NCBI GenBank assembly: GCA_029706075.1
Contig: JAINUG010000477.1
Location: forward strand, 186,001 to 250,000
DNA from: Aldrovandia affinis
Lineage: Eukaryota > Chordata > Actinopteri > Notacanthiformes > Halosauridae
Reading direction: 5' to 3'
Length of the DNA: 64,000 nt
Within the stretch, counting starts at the first letter, position 1, and each line of letters begins with the position of its first letter. A program made the translations under genes and the position numbers. A model generated the notes under the pieces. That model saw nothing but the letters and a program-made list of their open reading frames with translations. It was not told where the DNA came from and ran no database searches. Positions 35,974 through 50,850 of this stretch are shown piece after piece.

Positions 35974-37416
35974 CAGGGTTGAGTTGTAACGGAATACATG
36001 TAACGGCGTTACGTAATCAGAATACAAAAATCAAGTAACTGTATTCAGCTCGCGTTACATTTGAAAAACGAGTAATCTGAATACAGTTACTTTAATAAAC
36101 CTGAAGTGAATACATTTTGGATTACTTCTTGGAATGCTTGGTGGAAAGTTTTCCTTACAAACATTAATGAGCTGATATTCATTACTAAAGCTACAGCATG
36201 AAATTATCACGCCTACATGATTATCATCACACAGCTCACGAAAACTACCCCGCTGCACAGAACCAAAAACTGCGTTAAAAAAATGCGTTTTAAAAAAGCG
36301 CGCCCACACTCAGACAAACATTGATAGGGACAAGATGGAAGAAAAGTCCGCTTTTAGTTTGTGGCGTTATCGACACAATTTCCAGTTTAAAGCAGAACAT
36401 GGGAAAAATCTGTCGGTCCAGTGTACCTTGTGTCTTCCAGGAATAAAGATACTGTCGGCATCAAAGGACTCGACTTCGAATCTTAAAAAGCACTTGGAGT
36501 AAGTCAGTTTAATGAACACAGTTCTGCAGTAATTTGCTGTTACCTGACCTTAGCCTACGGTTTGAGGCATCGCATTAACTGCTCTGCTAATTTTATACTG
36601 CTTTCTTTATTGTTGAAACGATGACATTTTATTTTATTCTTTTTATTTTTCCCAGTTTTCTCCCAATTTGGTAGACAATTGTACTCTACAATACGTTATG
36701 CACTGCCGAGCATTCGCCGCTACACAGCCCGCCAACACTGGCACTTTTCTAAGCCATATCCCTTACAAGTCGCTGTTATTCCAGTGCCAAAAAGTTTCAA
36801 AAGTTATTACATTGTTTAAGATGCTGTGTTTGAGTTATGCTCATGATGAGCCATCAAAACAGTAAAATAACTTGCCTTTCAATATCCCTTTGCTTTTTAT
36901 TATGATTAATTTTGAATCTGTCCATTCTAATTCCATAACATGTTAATGACGACGACTACAACAAAAAATGCAGATACAATGTTGCATATATTTAGCTAAA
37001 TTGACATCTCAAATTTATTTGTATTTATTATTAAATGAACAGAAGCTGACCTGACCTCAACACAGTGGAAAGTTGAACATGACATCCTTTTTCAAAGTGT
37101 AATGCATAATAACTATTTAAATGTATTACTGATCAAATAAAAAAAGTGAACATGGCGTGTGCAAAAGTTTGAGCACCCTTTTAGTACTAAGTAGCACCAC
37201 CTTTGGCTATATAACAGCGTCCCAACAGTGTCTCCTGTACCCCAAAACATACCCATCTGTGATGGAAAAAGTAAGTAATCCAAAAGTATTCTAAAAGTAA
37301 TCTGATTACGTTACTTTTTTGAGACATGTAACTGTATTCGTATCGGATTACTTTCAGAGCCGTGTAATCAGTAATCAGGCACTAATTACATTTACAAAGT
37401 AACCCTCCCAACCCTG
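35974..37416. mobile_element. Second hAT-type element nested in the first
   Basis: Begins CAGGGTTGAGTTGTAACGGA and ends CCTCCCAACCCTG, inverted terminal repeats of a common hAT family. The flanking 8-mers differ (GTTATGAA, GTAGCACA), so host sequence was deleted after or during insertion. Contains a BED-finger exon and, near 36630-36740, a fragment of the third SINE type. Confidence 0.65.
36335..36498 (+). pseudogene. BED zinc-finger exon of nested hAT transposase
   Basis: ATG at 36335 opens MEEKSAFSLWRYRHNFQF, then VQCTLCLPG and STSNLKKHLE, followed by a donor GA|GTAAGT. The W...F...C-x2-C...H pattern is a BED finger, the DNA-binding domain of many hAT transposases. Downstream exons are not found. 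Confidence 0.6.
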
Positions 37417-38569
37417 GTAGCACATACCTGTGTGAACAACTGTTTTCATTGATGAAACTAAACAAAACATCACATAGGAGTCGTCTTACTGATGAACACC
37501 TTCACTCAATCCTGAGGATTTCCTCAGCTCAGAGCCTGATCCCAAACATTGATGAACTTGTACTCAAGATGAAACACCAAGTATCTGGCTCAGCCTCAGA
37601 CAAGTGAGCAGAAAGGACTTGGACTTGATATTTATTTGAAGGGAATTATTATTTTTTTCTTCAGTTGAATGGACCTAATTTTATTATAAAAGACAGTCAT
37701 TGGTGAGGATAAGAGCAGCACACTGATTTGTTTTTAATGCATGCTGTTTCATTTATGCATTTATCTTGCCATTGAGCTTTGAAGGAAAATTACATTTTGC
37801 TGTTTACCTGTTAAAAAAAGGAAAAAAACCGTTTTCAATTTATTGCTGAAAGAGCCTTGAGAAAATATTGCAAATGATTTTATTTATGTTTTACTTAATT
37901 TAATTTAATGATTAATGTTAAGTGCAATATAAGCTGTGTTATTGGTATTGGTTCAATATGTGCAATAATTTCGAGTGTTAATAAACATTTAACCAGCCCG
38001 GCCCTCCACTTGTACCATTTTTTTTTATTTTGGCCCCCTGTGTATTTGACTTTGACATGACTGAGCTAAAGCAACCAGAGGATTTCACAACTTTCCCTAA
38101 GACAGGCAGCTAAGGAGTACATGGATTCAGACCCCAGTCTTACCAGCTGAGACTGCCAGCAAGCTAGATAAGCAATGGTTAGCGAGATAAGCGAATATAT
38201 GCAGCTTGTTTTGCTGTATTAATCAATTTTGTGTTTTGCTATTGGCGTCCTGTTAACTCTGTAAACCGTAATTTAATGAACGTTAGCTAGACGCAAGTCT
38301 TCAGACAGTCTACTTTATCCAACTAAATCTCTTGCTTTGCCAGTAAACTGAGCTAGCTTGCTTGCTGTTGTAGGGTAGTATGCGCCGAACAGTAGGCTAC
38401 TTAGTTTGCTAGCTTTCTTGCCAATGTTTCTTAACTAATGTACAAATAGAAAATGTTAGCAGTAGTTATAAAATGGTTGGGAAATGAATCGATTGCATAA
38501 TGAAACCTCTAGCTAGATAGCATGCAGCTAATCTTAGCACACAGAGCTAACTGACCACCTTACTAGCTG

Positions 38570-38860
38570 TTACGTCCCAAAATTCACCCGCGTTACAATA
38601 ACCGGGGAGCACACACTGGACACGACACAATCCACCAGGCCAAACCGTCCACAAGTTTAACAAAGTTGTATTATTTACAAAGATTTAATAATAAAATACA
38701 TACTTACATTGATGCTTGAAACAAGGTAAAGCAAAAACAGACTACTATGCTTTCCTAATCCACAAAAACAGGATCTCTATCCCTCTCTCCCGGTGCAAAG
38801 TTGGTTTAAAACGAGGCAGTCAGTCAGCTGGCGATTATCCTCCGCGTCCCCGTGCGGAAC
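38570..38860. mobile_element. Insert in unit 3 leader, possible solo LTR
   Basis: Sequence absent from the other P blocks, beginning TGTTACGTCCC and ending GTGCGGAACA, so TG...CA bounded, with AATAAA inside. No clear target duplication. Family unknown. Confidence 0.3.
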
Positions 38861-39059
38861 ACTGGCTAGCGAGCAAACACTACCTTCACAATTGCACATA
38901 AACCGCTCAAAAAGAATTGGTCCTTTATCCAGCTTAGAACGTTTTATTTTTTTAATGTTGTTAATGTTCTATTGTTTGATAGGTACAATGAAACCTGATG
39001 TGGCCGCAAGATCATGTCACTCAAGCAACCGCTTTATTGTTCCCCACAACAACAATACA

Positions 39060-39582
39060 TCGTTAGATGGTTCCTACCAGGTCACGTGTTGGTACCCATC
39101 ACTACATCTCCTTTCTAGATAAGGATCCCTCCCTGTAGGGATGCATACAATGTCAAAGTCAAAGTGTTTTATTTGCCAAGTGCACAGTATAACACAAGGT
39201 CATTCTGAACAATGAAATTCTCAGGACATGGCAAGCAACAACTAAGTAGTGACCAATAGCAGAAATATACATAACAGAAAAACAGTAAACATTAAACATT
39301 AAACAATTGTAGCAGTTCCGGAACCAGTAAAAAGGGGGAATATAGACAGTAGAATAAGAGTTTTAAATATATAAATATAAAGTAAAGTAGTGCCGATGGA
39401 TATGTGCATTTAAATGAGGTGATGTGCATTTAATGTACATGCAAAGTGATTAGAGAGCACATTGGGGTGATGATGTGATCAATGTGAACACTGAGATTTA
39501 CTGTAATGTAATGTAATTCCATAACATACTGTAGCAGTTAACAATTCAAGTATTATCAACCAGATCTCACTATCAACTATCA
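39060..39582. other. Dispersed repeat, no gene
   Basis: 39145-39300 (TCAAAGTGTTTTATTTGCC, GAACAATGAAATTCTCAGG) resembles a common fish LINE 3'-type repeat. The rest is AT-rich with ATGTGCATTTAA repeats. No ORF. Confidence 0.4.
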
Positions 39583-39799
39583 GGTGGCAGTGTTAGCATA
39601 ATGGTTAAGGAACTGTGCTGGTAACGCAAAGGTTTCAGGTGCGATCCCAGGCACTGCCGTTGTACCCTTGAGCTAAAGGTACTTAACCTGAATTGCTTCA
39701 GTAAAATATCCAGCTGTATAAATGGATTGTATGTAATGTGAAACTGTGTAAATCGCTCTGGATAAGAGCGTCTGCTAAATGCCTGTAATGTAATGTAAT
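39583..39799 (+). mobile_element. tRNA-derived SINE, separate insertion
   Basis: Same family, ending in GCCTGTAATGTAATGTAAT. The TGTAA repeats are the classic UnaL2-type terminal repeat. This is an independent insertion in unit 3 debris. Confidence 0.7.
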
Positions 39800-40028
39800 C
39801 AATAAGAACACTTATAGCTTTCCCTTTTTCTTGTTAGCTTATCCATAAAACCACTGGAATGAAACATTCTTCCAACCTATGCTTCTGTAAACACACAGCA
39901 TCATAAACATCATCAACAAATCTTTAGATATATTTAAAAAAATTAGTTTGTTGTTATATTATAAGGAATGGGGTAGACTGCCTGAGTGAGGGGATTATTC
40001 TGCCCCATTGTTCTCTCGGTGTCAGTGT

Positions 40029-40325
40029 TTACCTCACATAGTCTTTTAGGTACGTTGGAGGTCTCCCCACTCTGGCAGGATAACGTCTCTGACACACGGG
40101 AGTCTGTTGACTGGAGTCACGCTGGACTTCAGGTGTGACAGGTGCACTCACGGCATCTGGAGCGGTGTTATCCAGCGATGTTTCAGGTGCCACAGAGGTC
40201 GGCGAGAGATGGAATCGGTTTCTTCACAGGGTGCCTCTGGGCGTCTCGACGAGATAGGATCTCGGTGTGTCTGCTGTAGACACCACTGTACCTCTCTGAA
40301 GCATGTCTTGGACCCACACATGATC
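40029..40325 (-). pseudogene. Ty3/gypsy integrase C-terminal fragment
   Basis: The minus strand encodes DHVWVQDMLQRGTVV, TPRSYLVETPRGTL (then a stop), and near the end CQRRYPARVGRPPTYLKDYV with a stop at 40029-40031. These are typical of the end of gypsy-type pol proteins (integrase chromo-like tail). No protease, RT, RNase H or LTR is seen nearby, and an internal stop breaks the frame. The GC-rich sequence to the right (40330-40600) is not recognised. Confidence 0.6.
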
Positions 40326-40582
40326 GCTGGGTTGCAGGCGTGGCATGTCATGTGCTCTGTGTCTTCGGTTGCAGACCACACCTCACCTTCGTCCCTGACG
40401 TGGGTCACCACCTGGCGGCCCTCCACAACGTCTGTCTGCCTGCTGGCGATGTCCTGGAGCCAGAGGACGATGTTGATGGTGTTCAGGTCCCACCACCGTG
40501 CCCGGGGCGTAACGAGCAGCAGGGTCAGGGAGCGCGGGAGAGGCTGGCTGCCCAGCGGCCTGCCCCAGTCCAGCCTGAGCAG

Positions 40583-40785
40583 CTTCTGCACCATTATTTA
40601 TATTTCTCATTTAATTTAAACCTTTCATTGATTTAATGTGACTATCATTTTTTCTGAATATAATTTTGGTTGGCTTTTTCCATTTAAAGTTGTGCATTTT
40701 ATATTGTAAATACATTCATACCCCCCACTCCCCAAAGGCCTGTGGTTTTAATAAATATTGTTTCACCCACACATCTGTCTGATTT
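40583..40785. repeat. Direct repeat copy 1 flanking unit 3 LINE block
   Basis: Shares TTTATATTTCTCATTTAATT, CATTTTATATTGTA and CCCCACTCCCCAAA segments with 43403-43590, about 2.8 kb to the right, in the same order. Confidence 0.6.
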
Positions 40786-41725
40786 CTGTGCATGACATTT
40801 CATAATCAGGGATGTACTTACTTTATTCTGCCTCGGAGGACATTTTGTTTGTAGTCCTTTGCAACCACATAAAAACAATGCATTTCTACAAACACATGAT
40901 ATAACACACAATACTCAAGTAAAAACGTAAATTTCATTCACATTACAATAACACAAATAGCCCTTAGCTTCTGCTCCAGCGAATGGTAGTTTCACAATTA
41001 TATTTCAGGATCTACACAGGCTTACTAGGGCATAAAGTGTGGGATCCTCAAATTACATTATGAAGCTAACATTAGCCATGGCAAAGCAGCAGAAGCCATG
41101 GGGCAGTGTGCCAACACTACTAGTCTAGACTACTTACCAGCTTTAATAGAATTATGCCATTTGGGTGAACTATTCCTGTAAAAGCAGTGATCACAATTCA
41201 TGTTTTACAACCGTTTAGAAGATATATGTGAAAGAATGAGTGAATAATCAGCACAGTGATGTGTGTTATAAAAAATAAGATGCAGTCATCAATGAACTAT
41301 GGACATTTTATTTGTATTTTGTAAAATATGAGAAGGTTGAAGGTGAAGATTGTAACTGTGCTGTATGAGAGCAGTCCTCGTAACTTTTACCTTTCATATC
41401 AGGCACTAATTTAGTTGCCCTTTGTACTTTTTCAAGCACTTCTACATCTTTCTTGTAGTGTGGTGCCCAGAACTGCAAGCAGTACTCTGAGGTCTGACAA
41501 GGGTATTATAGAACACCAATATAACCTCCTTTGATTCAGACTCAGTACTTCTGGCTATATATCTCAGCATCCGATTGGCCTTTTTCCACTGCTACAGCAC
41601 ACTCCTTAGATGTGGAGACTTTGATCAATTACAGCTCCGAATTCTAATTGAACATATTGTTCAATTGTTCCCATCTCCTCCAACAAAATACTCCTTATAT
41701 TTTTATCTCTAAAATAATATACGAC

Positions 41726-41865
41726 ATTTAGCAGACGCTTTTATCTAAAACAACTTACAGAAGTGAATGCATACATTTTCTGTATATATCGTCCCAATGG
41801 GAATCAAACCCACAACTTAAGCGTTGCCAACACCATGCTCTACCTACTGAGCCACAGAAAACCAC
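41726..41865 (-). mobile_element. Second-family SINE (unit 3)
   Basis: Same insertion as at 15961-16110, more diverged. Confidence 0.6.
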
Positions 41866-41934
41866 ACATTTCTCACATGCATAACATTGAGCTATATTGA
41901 ATGTCATCTTGGATTACCTTATTCAATTTCAAGT

Positions 41935-42160
41935 TGGCGGCAGTCTAGTGAAATGGTTAGGGAACTGGACTTGTAACTCAGAGGTTGCTGGTTCAATTCC
42001 CAGGTGGGGGCACTGCCGTTGTACCCTTAAGCAAGGTACTTAACCTGAATTGCTTCAGTAAATATATCCAGCTGTATAAATGGATTGTATGTAAAGAAAT
42101 GTAAACTGTGTAAGTTTGTATAACAGTGTCTGCTAAATGCCAAAAAATGTTAAATGTAAA
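41935..42160 (+). mobile_element. tRNA-derived SINE inside LINE debris
   Basis: Head, B box and CTAAATGCC tail are present but the stem-loop is decayed (TTTGTATAACAGTG). It interrupts the minus-strand CR1-like LINE of unit 3. Confidence 0.65.
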
Positions 42161-42199
42161 GTTTGGGATCATTTGAAAATTTAACTACTTCGCTACTAA

Positions 42200-42785
42200 C
42201 ATCCCTAACATCCCATCCCACAGAATGCTGCAGCACGAGTCCTTACAAAGACGAGACGAAGAACACACATCAAACCAGTTTTGAAATCACTGCACTGGCT
42301 ACCGGTCAACTCCAGAATAGATTATAAAATCCTCTTAATAGTCTATAAATCACTGCATGGTTGTGCGCCTAGATATATCTCGGATATGCTGGTGAGATAT
42401 TTTCCAAGTAGATCTCTGAGGTCCTCTGACAGAGAACTCCTGGTGGTTCCAAGAGTCAGGACAAAGAGACAGGGAGAGGCAGCTTTTAGTTTTTATGCCC
42501 CCAGGCTCTGGAATACACTCCCAGAGAGCTTGAGAATGGCTGAGAATGTGGTCACTTTTAAACGAGATCTTAAAACACATTTATTTTGTCTCGCCTATCA
42601 TAGCGACTAATTTATACTTGTAATATTCTTTTTGTTTTGTAATGTGTTGGATTTGTTTTTAAATCCGTAGTGTATTTTATACTCATTATATATTTGCTTT
42701 TGTATGTATCTGTGACTATGTATGTAAAGCACTTTGAGTTACTGTGGTATGAAAGGTGCTATATAAATGAAATAAATAAAAAAAA
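42200..42785 (+). mobile_element. LINE ORF2 C-terminus and 3' end nested in unit 3
   Basis: An open stretch of about 130 codons from about 42221 to 42610 ends a jockey/L2-like ORF2 (SLHWLPVNSRIDYK, SFYAPRLWNTLPESLR, FKRDLKTHLF). It is followed by a 3' UTR with AGCACTTTGAGTTACTG and GGTGCTATATAAATGAAAT, then poly-A. A different family from the L2-type fragments elsewhere, since its tail lacks the GGATAA stem-loop. Confidence 0.7.
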
Positions 42786-43000
42786 AAAAAAAATAAAAAA
42801 ATAAAGATATATAAAGATCATTTTTATAAAGAAGGAAGAGAAGAGGTCCCAGTACCGATCCCTGTGGGACTCCACTGCCAACCATGATGAGTTAGATGGG
42901 ACTCCTCCTACTGTTTGTACTCGACCTTGCAGCCAATTATGAACCAACTGTGAAACATCTCCCGTAATTCCTACGGAATTCATTTTAACAATGTGCCTCG

Positions 43001-43227
43001 AGCTGGCAGTGTAGTATAATGGTTAGGGAGCTGGGCTTGTAACTCAAAGGTTGCTGGTTCGATTCCCACATAGGGCACTGCTGTTGTACCCTTGAGCAAG
43101 GTACTTAACCTGAATTGCTTCAGTAAAATATTCAGCTGTATAAATGGATTGTATGTAAAGAAATGTAAACTGTGTAAGTCGCTCTGGATGAGAGCGTCTG
43201 CTAAATGCCTAAAATGTAAATGTAAAT
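43001..43227 (+). mobile_element. tRNA-derived SINE inside LINE debris
   Basis: Another copy with GCTCTGGATGAGAG stem-loop, inserted in the reverse-transcriptase remnant of unit 3. Confidence 0.65.
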
Positions 43228-43402
43228 ATAAAAGTGGTACCCTGCCAATTGCATTTTGAAAGTCCAAATATATATCTTAAGCCTGGTTCAAGTCAAAACA
43301 CTTTGTAGCCTCCAAGAAGTCCAGGTGGTTTTTAAACACATAATACTCCCCAGTACTTCACATGAGCTGCAGGTTAAACTGACAGTGATTATGATTCCAT
43401 GA

Positions 43403-46699
<3,297 letters not shown>

Positions 46700-48221
46700 T
46701 CTTCTCCCCTTGGTCAGTCTGCTTGCATCAGTCTCAGGAGGCTGTGCTAAAAAATTAAAAGGCACCTGAAATTAAAACATTTGGGTTGTACTATGAAGGT
46801 AGAATTACTTCAGAGAATGTTTTGCACTACATAATGCCTTGGGACAAGATGGGCAAATGGTGTCACAAAGCAGCCGTTTTCACAGACAGACGCTTTTTGA
46901 CTGACACAACTATTGTTTTGTACTACATCTATAACATTTACTTTCAGAATATATAGTGAGCTAGCTAGCTAGCTGTACTGTCGCAAGCTTGCTTCCGTAC
47001 GTTTTGGACAGGTTCCGTGAACCTCAAATTTTATTGGATTTGAGCAAACTCCTTAGCTGAAAACAAGATTTGAGTGAAAACGCTGTTCATTTTCCCCCAT
47101 TCCCCGAATTACTTGTCAAAAGTCTGCCATTTATGTTAACTGGTTGAGTTACGGTACAGAATTATATCATAATTTTGAGTACCAAGTATTAAGGTCCGAG
47201 CATTAAGGTCCATGTAGAAATATTTGATTATCTCTGTTTAGCTTAAAGGCTAAGAAATTGTCCTGTTATCATTTCTACCCTGGCCCAGGTGTAAATATGT
47301 TAGAGAAACAATGTTTTAAAAGCTATAACTTAGCACTTAAACTTACAGATTAGCATTGCAAACCTGTTTTGTCTCTCTATAAATTATAGAGGCCATTCAA
47401 CGGCATCGTGCAGACTATTTAGAAGTGGCAACAAAATTGAAGCGGGTGTCCGGCTTAGCTAGCTACTAGGTTAGGTATCGGTAGCTAGCTGGCTCCTAAC
47501 ACACCGTCATCTGATCTGAACAACAATAACATGATAGAAATGAAGGTAAATGTAATTAGGGCATACTCTAACTGCTGGCTTACTAGTTTATGGTATTAAG
47601 CTAATGTGAGCTATTACCAGTCACATATTTGAGATAAGGGAGATTTACCTAGCTAGCTTGCTTGCTATATGCATATTATTTATTAATAATGTTAACTAGG
47701 CCTACCAAGAAACATCGGCCAAAAAACGAAATGGCAAGTAAATATTGCAACGGCCAAGATCCCGAGTATAAACGTATGTGTATTGACAGATGCATTTACA
47801 TTACATTTTACATTTTAGATGCGGAATTCCCTTGATAAAATCTACTGTAACTCTCACCAAATTTTCGTTAAATTTGGCTTATTATAAACGTGAGAAATGT
47901 CATGTTTACTTTTTGATACAGATTTTGAAACACAACATAAGAACACGTCCTACATTAAAATGGAAACACCTCAATGAGCCTCTAACGTATTTGTGGTCGC
48001 GCTTTTCCCGCTCATTTTGGTACAACAATGGCGCAGTCAAGCTAAAGCAACCAGAGGATTTCACAACTTTCCCTAAGACAGGCAGCTAAGGAGTACATGG
48101 ATTCAGGCCCGTCTTACCAGCTGAGACTGCCAGCAAGCTAGATAAGCAATGGTTAGCTAGCTAAACTAATATATGCAGCTTGTGTTGCTGTATTATACAT
48201 AGATCTTGTGTTTTGCATTTT

Positions 48222-49083
48222 ACATTTACATTTTAAGCATTTAGCAGACGCTCTTATCCAGAGCGACTTACAAGATGTGCATTAATACAAGGTGAGAACA
48301 ATCAAAGTTAGCGTACAAGATCAGTGCAGTAAAACGGCAAAAGACATCATTGCAGGCGTCTGCGTATCATACCTGTAACATTGGGAAAGAAAAGGTTAGT
48401 GGGTGTTTTTTTTTTAAGAAGTAAAAAGTGGTGACGACAGATTGACTAGATCAGGGGTGGCCAACCCGCGGCTCCCGAGCCGCATGCGGCTCTTTGCCTG
48501 GTTTCATGCGGCTCTTACGTTCATATCGAAGTTTGTAAAATGTAAAATGTAAAATGTAAATGTATATCGATGTTTGTGTTTTTGTTTTTTTAAGCACCAC
48601 GGACTGGTTTCATGCACCGGGTTTAAAATTAGGAGGGGCGCAATTTTTTTTATTCCTCTTACCACCCCCCCCCCCGGTGATGTGGCTCTTTGCGGTAACA
48701 CAGTAAAAAATGTGGCTCTTAGTCTCTGACTGGTTGGCCACCCCTGGACTAGATGGACAGTGTTCAGTGGTAGTGGAGTCTGAAGAGGTGGGTTTTGAGT
48801 CTCTTGCGGAAGATTGGAAGTGATTCCGCAGTCCTGACCGATTGCGGGAGGTCGTTCCACCAACGACGGACCAGGACAGAGAAGAGGCGAGACTGCGAGG
48901 AGCGGCTGCCAGGCGCCCGGAGGGATGGGGCAGTCAGTCTGCCAGCGGAGGCGGTGGAGTGGAGGGGTCTGGACGGGGTGTAGGGCGTGATGAGTGACTG
49001 GAGGTATGGGGGAGCAGTACCTCTGGCCGCTTGAAAAGCAAGCACCAGTGACTTGAATCTGATGCGTGCTGCGATGGGGAGCT
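48222..49083 (-). mobile_element. L2-type LINE 3' fragment with nested hAT (unit 4)
   Basis: Contains the RT C-terminal segment (48764-49045), UTR and stem-loop tail. A 295-base hAT-type element is inserted at 48452-48746. The whole insert splits the ATAGATCTTGTGTTTTGC...CTATTGGCG stretch that is continuous at 11555-11580. Confidence 0.7.
48452..48746. mobile_element. Non-autonomous hAT element, 8-base TSD
   Basis: CAGGGGTGGCCAACCCGCGG at the left and GGTTGGCCACCCCTG at the right form the inverted ends. GACTAGAT is duplicated exactly (48444-48451, 48747-48754). Inside, CGGCTC/GAGCCG hairpin arms recur. No ORF. Confidence 0.8.
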
Positions 49084-49936
49084 ATTGGCGTCCCGTTAAC
49101 CCGGTAAGCCGTAATATAATGAACGTTAGCTACACATTTAGCCTGCAGTCTACTTTATCCTAGTAAATCTCTTGCTTGCCAGTAGTCTGCGCTACCTTGC
49201 TGTAGTAGGCTAAGTAGCTAACTGTCTTGCTATTCTTAACTTTCTAATGTACAAACAGAAAATGTTAGCAGTCGTTACAAAATGTTGAAAGATGAATCGA
49301 TTGCAGAATAAAAGCTCAAGGTGGATAGCACGCAGCTAACGTTCGGACACGGCTAACAGCTCAGCTCACTGGATAGGAAGCGAACGTTACCTTAAAAGTT
49401 GCAGATAAACCTCCTAAAAAATCATCTGTATTCCTTTATCTAGCTTAGTACGTTTTGTTTTTCAATGTGTTTAAACATTATGAACAACGTCAGTCGTGGA
49501 AAATAGCCAGGAATTGGAGGAAAAGCCCGTTCTGTAGCCATGTTCAGTATCTGACCACATTGGAAAGCTAAACAGAAGCAACTCCACCTGCATTCTCTCT
49601 AAAAACCCTAACTAATATGGTGCTGTGATATAGACTGTGGCCTCCATGCGGTCACACCAGTAACTAATGATGGGCGCAGACAAAGTAAACTTCTGGAAAA
49701 CTTGCTACGCGTATCAAAGACATTACTATTCATCTATATGTTGGTTTATAAAGCACTTGGAAGTTAGGTACTTGATCGGCTATAGTATTACAACTAAAGT
49801 ATATAGCTATACAACACCTTAATTGTAATTCGTATCCATAGCTTTCAGTCACGTGGTTTCTTCCCTAGTAACCGCCGACCTGCCGGGCAAAAAGTGTGAT
49901 AACGTGACGTCATCGCATGTTAAACAATAGGGCAAC

Positions 49937-50421
49937 ATGGCGAGTGGACGCAATCCCATCAATTTGCCGGCTGTTTTAAACAGTAAAGTCTATTTTGATC
50001 ATCTCAGCCAGGAAGAAAAAGGTAGATACATGGACAAACTAAAAATCTTGGGCACTTGTGATCCATATTTAGCACCCGCGGCTGTGTTTGAGCCACTAAA
50101 TGCAGCTAAGTCCCTCCCTGATCTGGAGTTTGGTGACATCTGGATCTACATTTACATTTACATTTTACATTTTAAGCATTTAGCAGACGCTCTTATCCAG
50201 AGCGACTTACAAGATGTGCATTAATACAAGGTAAGAACAATCAAAGTTAGCGTACAAGATCAGTGCAGTAAAACGGCTATCTGGTGGAGAATCCATCACC
50301 CTACACCGCTGCCAGGATGAAGGCTTATAAAACTACCGAAAGCTACAAGTATTTCCACTCAGGCTGGGTAAACAATGCTGGTGTGTGGAAAGTGAAGAAA
50401 TTCTTCATTGTCAAAGCGAAA
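49937..50421 (+). pseudogene. First exon of YqaJ-type partner gene, split by LINE tail
   Basis: ATG at 49937 opens MASGRNPINLPAVL, YFDHLSQEEKGRYMDKLK and FGDIWIY; a LINE tail (50149-50276) interrupts; the frame resumes with YLVENPSPYTAARMKAYK, FHSGWVNNAG and FFIVKAK, ending at a donor AAA|GTGAGT (50421). I recognise this as the N-terminal part of the second protein of fish ISL2EU-type elements, which further on carry a YqaJ-like nuclease domain. That domain itself is not in this window. Confidence 0.6.
50149..50276 (-). mobile_element. L2-type LINE tail inserted in YqaJ-type exon
   Basis: Only the terminal UTR and stem-loop are present, reversed. The exon reads through cleanly when this segment is set aside, and CTA flanks both sides. 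Confidence 0.65.
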
Positions 50422-50689
50422 GTGAGTGACGTTAAATTAGCCTAGCCTATCGGTATGCTAGCTAACGTTACGCTACGGTCAGTGGTAAGGTAGCTACCTC
50501 TTGCTAACCGGTAACGTTAGCTGTCAAAGCGAAGGTGCCTTTCGTTATGTTACGTTGTCTAGTCTATCTAACGTTACACAGCTAAATTACTATCTTGTGG
50601 TAGATAGCTCTAATTCTGGTAACGTTAGCTAGCTACGTTGATCACAGATATTTACAGCCCGAGCGCTGCTCACTGCTCCCTCAGGGAGA

Positions 50690-50850
50690 ACACTCGTTCG
50701 TTTGATGGCATTAATCCACAAATTTATTTTCTTTTTCACTGGGTATCCTATAAAAACACAACCCAGGCTTATCTCCTCGCCGGTTTGCACACCCGATTGC
50801 ACAGCAACTCTCTGGCATGGTTTTCAATGCTCCTTCACCAGCGTTACAGG
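50690..50850 (-). pseudogene. THAP first exon in deleted transposon, minus strand
   Basis: On the minus strand CCATGCCAGAGAGTTGCTGT starts the same THAP domain as at 24924. A 9-base deletion removes three codons near KENKERRN, and the exon is cut off after IKRTS by the internal deletion junction near 50690. Zinc ligands LCSEHF are absent. Confidence 0.65.

Larger units (their letters stand above)
35551..38064. mobile_element. hAT transposon (GTF2I-repeat/Charlie-like), nested and deleted
   Basis: Flanked by the 8-base duplication GCTAAAGC (35543-35550 and 38065-38072). Units 1, 2 and 4 show the uninterrupted site (for example near 11393-11404). Ends contain CATGTGTCAAAGTCAA and its complement. 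The plus strand keeps the transposase start (35846: MAKRKVDAENRGFQ, EYMFTEVKGKPVCLVCG) and the C-terminal dimerisation part (about 37417-37608: STYLCEQLFSLMKLNK, RLTDEHLHSILRI). The middle is replaced by a second hAT element at 35974-37416. Confidence 0.8.
41290..43390 (-). mobile_element. CR1-like LINE debris (unit 3)
   Basis: Same LINE as in the other units but frameshifted throughout and split by two SINEs (+), one SINE (-) and another LINE 3' end (+). Recognisable from the FWAPHY-type segment complement near 41450-41560 and the RT core complement at 42840-42960. Confidence 0.65.

Noticed and set aside
39583-39799. Functional tRNA gene
   Set aside because: A and B boxes are present, but the body continues into a SINE with an L2-type tail; no cloverleaf end or terminator. 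Same reasoning for 63151 and the other SINE heads.
40107-40619. 170-codon plus-strand ORF and its minus-strand partners
   Set aside because: Only the short minus-strand gypsy pol end is recognisable; the others are GC-rich open frames without family resemblance or conservation evidence.
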